64,000 nucleotides of DNA. Origin: an uncultured Prevotellaceae bacterium (lineage in GTDB: Bacteria > Bacteroidota > Bacteroidia > Bacteroidales > Bacteroidaceae). The translations under genes and the position numbers were made by a program. The notes beneath the pieces are model-generated. The model did not search any database and had not been told where the DNA came from. It saw nothing but the letters and a program-made list of their open reading frames with translations. The stretch is taken from positions 34,778 to 98,777 of the forward strand of contig CACZDV010000010.1 of the NCBI GenBank assembly GCA_902780025.1, read 5' to 3'. Positions within the stretch are counted from its first letter, which is position 1. Every line of letters starts with the position of its first letter. This document shows, piece after piece, positions 34,920-41,660 of this stretch.

Positions 34920-34951
34920 CAAATATACGAACTATTTCCGAAACTGCCAAA
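34920..34951 (-). promoter_or_regulatory. Perfect promoter for the HEPN/MNT operon
   Basis: TTTG (34948-34951), 20 bases, then TATATTTG (34920-34927), 15 bases before the ATG at 34904. Confidence 0.75.
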
Positions 34952-34994
34952 TTATTCCGACGATTTGTGTGCGATGCGCCCTGCGGAAGAAGGC

Positions 34995-35060
34995 GAAAAA
35001 ATACACAAAAGGCGATCGGCTCTGCCGCTTCGCTTGCGAAGAACCGTTCCTTTTGTGTAT
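34995..35060 (-). terminator. Strong terminator of the aromatic operon
   Basis: Perfect 12-base arms (ATACACAAAAGG at 35001-35012, CCTTTTGTGTAT at 35049-35060) enclose a second GC-rich hairpin (GCTTCGC/GCGAAG). On the minus strand a run of six T follows. It lies ten bases after the tyrA stop. Confidence 0.9.
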
Positions 35061-35069
35061 AAAAGCGTG

Positions 35070-35864
35070 TTATTGCTTGATGTCGATGTCGCGCCGGACG
35101 TTGTTGCGTATCTTCGTGAGATACTCTTTCATGCCTACGGCGTCCTTCTGGTCGATGATTTCGAGGAGCTCCTTCAGCTCGGTGCGAATCTGCGCTACCT
35201 GGTCGTGGGTGTAGGGGTTGAACAGGATTTCCTGCAGCAGGTAGTCGTCTTCGTTCAATACGCCCTTGGCTATGCGCATGTGGCGCTTGAAGGTGGTACC
35301 GGGCGCGTCCTGATGCTTCATGACGGCAGCGAAGACGAAGGTGGAGACGAAGGGGATACTCAGGGAGTAGGCGACCGTGCGGTCGTGCTCCTCGAAGGTG
35401 TACTCGTAGATGTTGAGTCCAAGCTTCTGGTAGAGGTCCTTGAAGAAGATGCGGCCCATGTAGTCGCCCTCGCTGATGATGATGGCGTTCTCCTCGGAGA
35501 GCTGCTGCAGGTTGGCGAAGGTGGGGCCGAACATCGGGTGGGTGGAGACGTAGCGCATGCCGGTCTGCTCGTAGAACTCCTTCAGGTCGGTCTTCACGGA
35601 GGCGATATCGCTGATGATGCACTCCTTCGGCAGATAGGGGATGACCTCCTTAAAAACGGGAATAGTGTACTTCAGCGTGACGGCGTTGATGAGCAGTTCG
35701 GGACGGAACTCCTGAATCTCCTCGAACGTAGTGAACCGCTGGCAGTTGTAGGTGAAGCGCATGCGCATGGGGTCGCGCTCGAAGACGGCGACCTCATGCT
35801 CGAAACTCAGCAGGTCGATGAAGAAACTTCCCATCTTGCCTGCGCCCATAACTAGTATTTTCAT
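35070..35864 (-). CDS. tyrA: Prephenate dehydrogenase
   Basis: A 264-residue protein with the NAD-binding motif GAGKMGSFFIDLL at the N-terminus and the prephenate dehydrogenase core (SDIASVKTDLKEF, STHPMFGPTFANLQ, EHDRTVAYSLSIPF). It converts prephenate to 4-hydroxyphenylpyruvate for tyrosine. There is no fused chorismate mutase; that activity is in the gene upstream. It is last in the operon, separated from the DAHP synthase gene by an AATTGAA-type hairpin of ~85 bases. Confidence 0.9.
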   Translation of the reverse strand: MKILVMGAGKMGSFFIDLLSFEHEVAVFERDPMRMRFTYNCQRFTTFEEIQEFRPELLINAVTLKYTIPVFKEVIPYLPKECIISDIASVKTDLKEFYEQTGMRYVSTHPMFGPTFANLQQLSEENAIIISEGDYMGRIFFKDLYQKLGLNIYEYTFEEHDRTVAYSLSIPFVSTFVFAAVMKHQDAPGTTFKRHMRIAKGVLNEDDYLLQEILFNPYTHDQVAQIRTELKELLEIIDQKDAVGMKEYLTKIRNNVRRDIDIKQ

Positions 35865-35949
35865 AAAATTGAAGAATTCAAGAATTGAAAAATTGAAGTT
35901 TTTAAAGCCACATGGACTTCAATTCTTCAATTTTTCAATCTTTCAACTT
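35865..35949. repeat. AATTGAA/TTCAATT hairpin between tyrA and the DAHP synthase gene
   Basis: Repeats of AATTGAAAAATTGAAG on the left are mirrored by CTTCAATTCTTCAATTTTTC on the right, giving a ~25-base imperfect stem. A similar TTCAATT array lies at 39114-39145. It could tune expression of tyrA. Confidence 0.7.
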
Positions 35950-37014
35950 TTATTTATTGATGATTTCTATCTGTTGTCTTACACTCTCTTCGTGGATGTT
36001 CTCAAAGACTTTGGCGACGAAGTCGGGGCCCATGCCGCAGAGCGAACCCTGGACGCCGCGCTTCGACAGGATCTCGTTGTAACGCGAGGCCTGCAGCACG
36101 GTCATGTTGTGCTCCTTCTTGTAGTGGCCAATCTCGCGGCAGACGCGCATACGCTTGGCGAGGATGTCCATAATCTGGTTGTCGAGCTCGTCAATCTGCT
36201 TACGCAGGCTGGTGAGTCCCTCGGTGGTGGTGTGCTCGTCGCGGATGATGAGCAGCGAGAGGATGTAGTCGAGCACCTCGGGCGTCACCTGCTGCTTGGC
36301 ATCGCTCCACGCCTTGTCGGGGTCGCAATGGCTCTCGACGATGAGCCCGTCGAAGCCCAGGTCCATCGCCTGCTGGCAGAGCGGGGCAATCAGTTCGCGA
36401 CGGCCGCCGATGTGCGAGGGGTCGCAGATGATGGGCAGTTCAGGTATGCGGCGGTGCAGCTCGATGGGAATCTGCCACATCGGGGCGTTGCGGTAGATCT
36501 TCTGCTCGTATGAAGAAAAACCTCGGTGGATGGCTCCCATGCGCTTGATGCCGGCCTGGTTGATGCGCTCCAGGGCACCTATCCACAGCTCGATGTCGGG
36601 GTTCACGGGGTTCTTCACGAAGACGGGCACGTCGACACCCCTCAAGGCATCGGCCAGCGCCTGCATGGCGAAGGGGTTAGCCGACGTACGGGCACCCACC
36701 CAGAGGATGTCGATGTCGTACTTCAGCGCCAGCTCTACGTGCTCGGGCGTGGCCACCTCGGTAGATACGAGCATCTTGGTCTCGTCCTTCACCTGCTTCA
36801 GCCACACCAGGGCGGGTTCTCCGTGACCTTCGAAGCCGCCGGGCTTCGTGCGGGGTTTCCAGACGCCGGCACGGAAGTTGTGGCAGCCCTTCATGGCCAG
36901 CTGTCGTGCGGTTTCCATCACTTGCTCCTCAGTCTCGGCCGAACAGGGGCCTGCAATCACGAAGGGGCGTTCGTTGTCACTCGGTAAATTCAATGGTTGA
37001 AGTTCCAGTTCCAT
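35950..37014 (-). CDS. Bifunctional DAHP synthase / chorismate mutase
   Basis: A 354-residue fusion. Residues ~1-260 are a KDPG-type 3-deoxy-7-phosphoheptulonate synthase (FVIAGPCSAETEEQV, FRAGVWKPRTKPGGFEG, CDPSHIGGRRELI). Residues ~265-350 are a type II chorismate mutase (LRKQIDELDNQIMDILAKRMRVCREIGHYKKE). It supplies both the first step of the shikimate pathway and prephenate. The 3-base gap to the aminotransferase gene shows one operon. Confidence 0.93.
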   Translation of the reverse strand: MELELQPLNLPSDNERPFVIAGPCSAETEEQVMETARQLAMKGCHNFRAGVWKPRTKPGGFEGHGEPALVWLKQVKDETKMLVSTEVATPEHVELALKYDIDILWVGARTSANPFAMQALADALRGVDVPVFVKNPVNPDIELWIGALERINQAGIKRMGAIHRGFSSYEQKIYRNAPMWQIPIELHRRIPELPIICDPSHIGGRRELIAPLCQQAMDLGFDGLIVESHCDPDKAWSDAKQQVTPEVLDYILSLLIIRDEHTTTEGLTSLRKQIDELDNQIMDILAKRMRVCREIGHYKKEHNMTVLQASRYNEILSKRGVQGSLCGMGPDFVAKVFENIHEESVRQQIEIINK

Positions 37015-37017
37015 AAC

Positions 37018-38165
37018 TTATATTGCTTTTTTGATTCTTTCTAATGCCTGTTGGATCTTGTCTTCTTTGGCGCATAATGATATTCTTATATATCTTTCGC
37101 CGTTCGAGCCGAAGATGAAGCCTGGGGTGATGAAGACGCGGGCCTCGTGAAGTACCCTTTCGGTCAGGTCCTCGACGTTCCCGATGCTGTCGGGGATGCG
37201 TCCCCAGAGGAACATACCCACTTGGTTGGGGTCGTACTTACAGCCTAAGACGTCCATAATCTGCTCGGCATACTGGCGGCGGCGGGCGTAGGTGTTGATA
37301 TTGAACTCACGGTGCCAAGCATCATCGTTCCTGTAGGCCTCGGCAGCAGCCAGCTGGATGCCGCGGAACGTGCCGCTCTCGATGTTCGACTGTACCTTCA
37401 GAATCCACTGGATGAACTGCGGGTTAGAGGCACAGAGACCCACGCGCCAGCCTGGCATATTGTGCGACTTCGACATCGAATTGAACTCAATGCAGCAGTC
37501 CTTGGCGCCAGGAATCTGCAGGATGCTCAGGTGCTCCTCGCTGAGGATGAACGAGTAGGGGTTGTCGTTGACCACCACGATGCCGTGCTCCTGGGCAAAC
37601 CTGACCAGTCGCTCGTAGGTCTCGCGGCGGGCACGGCCTCCCGTCGGCATATTGGGATAGTTCGTCCACATCAGCTTGACACGCGAGAGGTCCATCCGTT
37701 CCAGCTCGTCGAAGTCGGGCTGCCAACCGTTGTCCTCGCGCAGGTCGTAGTTCACGATCTTCGCACCCAGAATCTTCGAGAGCGACGTGTACGTGGGGTA
37801 GCCGGGATTGGGCACCAACACCTCGTCGCCTGGGTTGACGAAGGCCAGCGTCACATGCAGGATACCCTCCTTCGAGCCGATGAGCGGCAGCACCTCTGAC
37901 TTCGGGTCGAGGTCGACATTGTACCAGCGACGGTAGAAGTCGGCCATCGCCTCGCGCAGTTCGGGCGTACCCTGAGTGGGCTGGTAGCCGTGGGCGTTGG
38001 GGTCGTGAGCCACTTCGCACAACTTCTCGATGGTCTGCTCTGAGGGCGGCATATCGGGACTGCCGATAGCGAGCGAGATGAAGCCACCTCCTTCAGCTTG
38101 CGGCTGAAGTAGTATTCTTGTACTAAACTTAATCTGTCTGCAGGTTCAATTGGTCTGTTTGCCAT
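37018..38165 (-). pseudogene. Aromatic aminotransferase, frameshifted
   Basis: The N-terminus MANRPIEPADRLSLVQEYYF continues SRKLKE in one frame, and GGGFISLAIGSPDMPPSEQT onward in another, down to the stop at 37018. The body is a class I/II PLP aminotransferase: LMWTNYPNMPTGG, FNSMSKSHNMPGWRVG with the PLP lysine, and RYIRISL. Relatives have about ten more residues (VAxMNAEG...) at the junction. The word GAAGGAGGTGGC at the break (38080-38094) can encode both KEVA and EGGG, so a deletion between two copies explains the lesion. An internal ATG at 38052 would leave a shortened protein. The gene would transaminate phenylpyruvate or prephenate. Confidence 0.75.
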
Positions 38166-38988
38166 CTTTATATTCTCCTAAAATCTTTAAGTCCTTGGTC
38201 AATGGAATAATCGCGTCAATCGACTGGCGGTAGCGCGTCAGGTCGTCGTACATCACGTCCACATAAAAGAGGTACTCCCACTCGCGGCCGATGATGGGCA
38301 GCGACTGAATCTTCGTCAGGTTGATGTGATAGAACGAGAGAATAGCCAGCACATGAGCCAGCGAGCCCTGCTCGTGAGGCAGCGAGAAGACGATGCTCGA
38401 CTTGTTGGCCTCCATCAGCGGGCGCAGCATGTCGGCCTTGTTGGGATTCGAGACGACGAGGAATCGCGTGAAGTTATGCTTGTTGTCCTCGATGTGGTCC
38501 TCCAGCACTTTCAGGCCGTAGAGCCGTGCTGCCTCAGCGTGACAGATGGCTGCCCATCCGCGATGCTGTCCCTCGGCTATCATCTTGGCCGAACCGGCGG
38601 TGTCCTCGGCCTCGACATTCTTCAGCTGCGGATGCTGGCTGAGGAACTGGCGGCATTGCATCAGGGCGACGGGGTGGGAGTGAACCTCGCGGATGGTGTC
38701 CCAGTCGTCCTCCGGCAGACAGCAGATGCTGTGGGTGATGTGCAACTTGTGCTCGCCGACGATGGTGGTACCCGAGTCGCGCAGCAGCTCGTAGTTATGC
38801 AGCAGCGAGCCCGCAATAGTGTTTTCTATCGCCAGCATGCCGATGGCCGTCGGGTCTTGCTTGATGGAAGCAAAGACCTCCTCGAACGTCGAGCAGCAGA
38901 TCAGCTGTATCTGTTCGCCCTCGTAGTACAGGTGCGCCGCAATGTCGTGGAACGACCCGATGAGTCCTTGAATTGCTATTCTCTTCAT
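38146..38988 (-). CDS. pheA: Prephenate dehydratase
   Basis: A 280-residue protein. Residues ~1-175 are the dehydratase domain (IQGLIGSFHDIAAHLYY, GMLAIENTIAGSLLHNYELL, NFTRFLVVS). Residues ~195-270 form an ACT domain (IVFSLPHEQGSLAHVLAILSFYHINLTKIQSLP), the site of feedback by phenylalanine. It makes phenylpyruvate from prephenate. It is first in the operon after the attenuator and overlaps the aminotransferase start by 20 bases. Confidence 0.92.
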   Translation of the reverse strand: MKRIAIQGLIGSFHDIAAHLYYEGEQIQLICCSTFEEVFASIKQDPTAIGMLAIENTIAGSLLHNYELLRDSGTTIVGEHKLHITHSICCLPEDDWDTIREVHSHPVALMQCRQFLSQHPQLKNVEAEDTAGSAKMIAEGQHRGWAAICHAEAARLYGLKVLEDHIEDNKHNFTRFLVVSNPNKADMLRPLMEANKSSIVFSLPHEQGSLAHVLAILSFYHINLTKIQSLPIIGREWEYLFYVDVMYDDLTRYRQSIDAIIPLTKDLKILGEYKDGKQTN

Positions 38989-38996
38989 TTATTTCT

Positions 38997-39072
38997 TATT
39001 TCTTAACTCTTAACTCTTAACTCTTAACTCTTAACTCTTACCTCTTACTTCTTACCTCTTACCTCTTAACTC
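38997..39072. repeat. Heptamer array TTAACTC/TTACCTC
   Basis: About ten tandem 7-base units between the attenuator terminator and pheA. They are transcribed as part of the operon leader. Confidence 0.9.
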
Positions 39073-39110
39073 AAAAAAGCCCCGCTTTCACTTGGTTGTG
39101 AAGCGGAGCC
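39073..39110 (-). terminator. Attenuator terminator of the aromatic operon
   Basis: On the minus strand GGCTCCGCTTCAC, a six-base loop, and GTGAAAGCGGGGC, followed by six T. The upstream arm (39095-39110) can instead pair with leader segment 39156-39172 (GTTGTGAAGCGG then TAGCC against GGCT and CCGCTTCACAAC), a ~16-base antiterminator with one bulge. Confidence 0.85.
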
Positions 39111-39146
39111 TTATTTCAATTTTTCAATTCTTCAATTTTTCAATTC

Positions 39147-39224
39147 TTACATACGGGCTACCGCTTCACAACTCGTTGCAAAGTAAAAGTAATAGCCGTA
39201 AAAGTAAGCATTGTGATTCAACAT
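39147..39224 (-). CDS. Phe/Tyr leader peptide of the attenuator
   Basis: A 25-residue frame with ATG at 39224 and TAA at 39147. Residues 7-15 are YFYGYYFYF: eight aromatic codons in nine. The codons after them (TSCEAVAR) coincide with the antiterminator segment 39156-39172. A ribosome stalled at the aromatic codons leaves that segment free to pair and block the terminator; a ribosome that reaches the stop covers it. It lies between a perfect promoter and a terminator ahead of pheA. The peptide itself probably has no other function. Confidence 0.85.
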   Translation of the reverse strand: MLNHNAYFYGYYFYFATSCEAVARM

Positions 39225-39252
39225 CTGTCTTCTCGTTTTTGTTTAACGGGTG

Positions 39253-39284
39253 CAAAAGTAACACTTTTCCCCGAATTCAGCAAA
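39253..39284 (-). promoter_or_regulatory. Perfect promoter for leader peptide and aromatic operon
   Basis: TTTG (39281-39284), 20 bases, TACTTTTG (39253-39260) on the minus strand, about 28 bases before the leader ATG. Confidence 0.8.
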
Positions 39285-39373
39285 TAAATTGCAAGAAATT
39301 TTCGTTCAGCGCGTAAATTAACGTCAATTTCACCAATAAGAATCGCCGCTTCCCCCTTTTGTTGATGCAGGAG

Positions 39374-39424
39374 CGTGATGACGTAACTAATGACTTGAAG
39401 AATCGTTTTCCATGTCTTGTTCAT
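39374..39424 (-). pseudogene. Smalltalk-type small protein remnant
   Basis: The minus strand reads MNKTWKTILQVISYVIT from the ATG at 39424, the opening of Bacteroidales smalltalk proteins (M-K-x-x-W-x-x-I-x-x-x-I-x-x-x-V-T). After this the expected small-residue helix is lost and the frame runs on into the promoter of the aromatic operon. Smalltalk genes normally accompany HU, amidase and VirE genes, so this is probably a leftover of such a cluster. Confidence 0.4.
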
Positions 39425-39448
39425 AATACTGTGTGTTTTAAATGGTGA

Positions 39449-39634
39449 ATAAATCTCGTGAAGACGGCAGAACGCAAAGGCGAAATTAAAGGGCTTCAGC
39501 AAGGTCTTCAGCAAGGGGTTCAGCAAGAAAAGATAGACACCATTCATCGTTTGCAGGCTATGGGATTGTCTGTTGAACAAATCGCCCAAGGAGCTGGTAT
39601 GAAAGTTGATGAGGTAAAGAAACTATTGCAATAG
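39449..39634 (+). pseudogene. C-terminal fragment of an Rpn/PD-(D/E)XK nuclease-type protein
   Basis: The plus strand reads ...LVKTAERKGEIKGLQQGLQQ, then GVQQEKIDTIHRLQAMGLSVEQ and IAQGAGMKVDEVKKLLQ to a TAG at 39632. The Gln/Gly-rich linker followed by a short HTH-like end is typical of the C-terminus of Rpn (transposase_31) proteins. There is no ATG and the frame closes just upstream, so only the tail survives. Confidence 0.6.
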
Positions 39635-39711
39635 TCTTTATGACAAGAGATGACAGGGGACAGAGTTCCCTGACATTTCCGGTTGAAATGTGTTTTCTGA
39701 ATAAATTTTTA

Positions 39712-40151
39712 TTTTTACTTACACTACTTACGCTCGACTGCAACGAACTGAACATCAGGAGGTTGCGGAGTGTAAGTAGAGTGTAAGTAGTGTAAGTAAG
39801 AAACTTTGACAGAACGGAATCTCTGAAAAATCGGCGGCTAACGTGCTTGTATTCGGCTGGTTACGGCAGGAAAGATGGCGGCAAACGGTTATCTCCATGC
39901 CATGGAGCTGGTAGTTCCCCCGGATGGAACTGGTAGCTCCATGGCATGGAACTCCCAGTAAGGCGGCACCTTTCGGAACGTTTGGCGGCGGGTTTTGCAG
40001 TTTTTGCTGGCGGGTTTCGCTGTTTTTGCTGTTGGGGGTCGCTGTTGCTGATGTCACTAATTTTTACTTACACTACTTACACTATACTTACACTGTGTAA
40101 ATTATTGATTATTAGGCTATTGTAAGCGAGTGTAAGTAGTGTAAGTAAAAA
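39712..40151. repeat. GTAAGTAGTGTAAGTA iteron clusters
   Basis: Two clusters. The left has one copy at 39712-39733 and inverted copies at 39769-39800. The right is a perfect 23-base inverted repeat, 40061-40083 with 40129-40151, around an AT-rich core. Between the clusters no convincing gene is seen; a ~100-codon frame at 39755-40057 on the minus strand has no family features. Together with 39635-39711 this makes a ~570-base non-coding stretch. Confidence 0.85.
39895..39949. repeat. Hairpin with CCATGCCATGGAGCT arms
   Basis: 24-base arms (39895-39918 and 39926-39949), of which 15 outer bases pair perfectly, around a 7-base loop. It lies between the two iteron clusters. Confidence 0.8.
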
Positions 40152-40201
40152 GTAAACTTTCATACGAGGAACTATAAGCGTGTTTTTTTGCGTAAAACAC
40201 G

Positions 40202-41536
40202 CTAGTTAGTAGGGGAAAGGTGTGTCAATATCCAGTCGAGTTGCTGGCGGTTGGTCGCGTCGCTGGTCCAGTGTTCATTGACGGGGGTGACGAGACTCTC
40301 CTTTTCACACTTCAGCAGGTTCCAGACGGCATAGCTCGTGGTGGGCGGACAGGTGTTGTCGTTGTAGCCCCAGGTCATGTAGGTCCTGGCCTTGATGTAA
40401 GGGGCGAAGCAGCAGACGTCGAAGTAGGGTAGCGTCTGCAGGTGCTGTGGGGTAAGGAATCCCTCTGCTTTCGAGAAGTGGGGATAGCCGTGTGTACGGC
40501 CTTCCTCAGCGGCGGCCGCCATGTCGCTGAGTGCGGGGTGGTTGGCCACGCAGAGCGTCACACGGGGGTCGAGGGCAGCGGCGATGAGCGCAAGGGCACC
40601 ACCCTGGCTGCCGCCCTGCGTGATGACATTGTGCCCATCCCATTCGGGCAGTGAGCAGAGGAAATCGATGCAACGCACCAGTCCTAAATAAACGTGTTTC
40701 ATATAATAATGGTCGCGGCTGTCGATGCCCTGATACAGATAGCCTTTTGTGCGACCGTCGAAGGCCGAGCGCACGTCCTCGAAATACTCCTCGGGCATGA
40801 GCGGGTTCATGCCGTGAATCTCGGTGATGAAGCGGATGACACCATTCTCGGGGTAGTAGTCGCGCGAGTTGGGCTCCTTGATGCGCTTCACGCCAGCACC
40901 CGGCGGACAGAGCACGACGGGAAAGCCCCCTCCCACCTCCCCCGACTGGGGGAGGCTCTTTGGCATCATCAGCAGACCGTAGAGTGCCTGGTGCTGGCGG
41001 TTCAGGTCGATGCGTACGAGGTAGCAGTCGGTCTTGTCGGTGGTGAACTCCGGGCAGGGCGTCTTCGTGAACTTCAGCGGGTAATTGGCCGCCTCCTTCA
41101 GGTTGTCCTGCCAGAACTGCCAGAAGTCCTTTGGCTCCTGCGTATAAGGCACAATCTTCTCGGGCGAGAAACCAATCTTCACGTGGTGCTGATAGGTGGT
41201 GCCGTCAAGCTTCATCGTCAGGCGGATGTCGCGGAAGCAGGGCTTCTTTGCAGTCCCCGCCTTGATGATGCCACGCCCGTTCTTCAGCGTGACGGTGCCC
41301 CTGGTGTCGGCCTCCATCAGGTCGTTGCCTATGGCATACTCCACCACGCCGTCGCGCGGTATACCATATTTATAGAACTGCACCTCGATGGTTGCCTGCT
41401 CGCCCGTTCGATAGAGCCAGTCGGCATGGTCGGGCACCGTCACCCACAGGTAGTCACTCTTGTAGGGATAGTTCTCAGCATTCATGCCGATGACCACCAA
41501 CAGGCCAATGAGAACTGTAAGCAAATGTTTCATCAT
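40202..41536 (-). CDS. CE7 acetylxylan esterase/cephalosporin-C deacetylase-type
   Basis: A 444-residue secreted esterase with signal peptide MMKHLLTVLIGLLVVIGMNA. An N-terminal ~110-residue beta domain precedes the AXE1 alpha/beta hydrolase (FPVVLCPPGAGV, nucleophile Ser in TQGGSQGGALALIAA, Asp in WGYNDNTCPP, His in VNEHW). It removes acetyl groups from plant polysaccharides in the periplasm. A GGAGG palindrome encodes the insert LPQSGEVGGGFPVV (40925-40958). It has its own promoter (TACCTTTG, 41571-41578). Confidence 0.87.
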   Translation of the reverse strand: MMKHLLTVLIGLLVVIGMNAENYPYKSDYLWVTVPDHADWLYRTGEQATIEVQFYKYGIPRDGVVEYAIGNDLMEADTRGTVTLKNGRGIIKAGTAKKPCFRDIRLTMKLDGTTYQHHVKIGFSPEKIVPYTQEPKDFWQFWQDNLKEAANYPLKFTKTPCPEFTTDKTDCYLVRIDLNRQHQALYGLLMMPKSLPQSGEVGGGFPVVLCPPGAGVKRIKEPNSRDYYPENGVIRFITEIHGMNPLMPEEYFEDVRSAFDGRTKGYLYQGIDSRDHYYMKHVYLGLVRCIDFLCSLPEWDGHNVITQGGSQGGALALIAAALDPRVTLCVANHPALSDMAAAAEEGRTHGYPHFSKAEGFLTPQHLQTLPYFDVCCFAPYIKARTYMTWGYNDNTCPPTTSYAVWNLLKCEKESLVTPVNEHWTSDATNRQQLDWILTHLSPTN

Positions 41537-41570
41537 CTCTGATTTGTTTTAAAGTAGTTTGTTTGCGGGG

Positions 41571-41578
41571 CAAAGGTA
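41571..41578 (-). promoter_or_regulatory. -7 box for the CE7 esterase gene
   Basis: TACCTTTG on the minus strand, 34 bases before the ATG. Confidence 0.6.
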
Positions 41579-41591
41579 GTAATTATTTTTG

Positions 41592-41627
41592 AAAAGACAA
41601 AAGGAGGAACATGGTTTTTGTCCCTCC
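41592..41627 (-). terminator. Terminator after the large secreted protein gene
   Basis: GGAGGGAC and GTTCCTCC (41620-41627 and 41603-41610) form a stem on the minus strand followed by a T-rich run. Confidence 0.75.
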
Positions 41628-41660
41628 TCTGGCAAATTAACCTAATTACTTACAAAAATA

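Noticed and set aside
38997-39072. Heptamer array considered as an additional terminator or riboswitch
   Set aside because: It has no stem-forming potential of its own; it only follows the attenuator terminator.
39755-40057. A 100-codon minus-strand frame between iteron clusters
   Set aside because: It runs through iterons and a hairpin and shows no recognisable domain or promoter; treated as non-coding.
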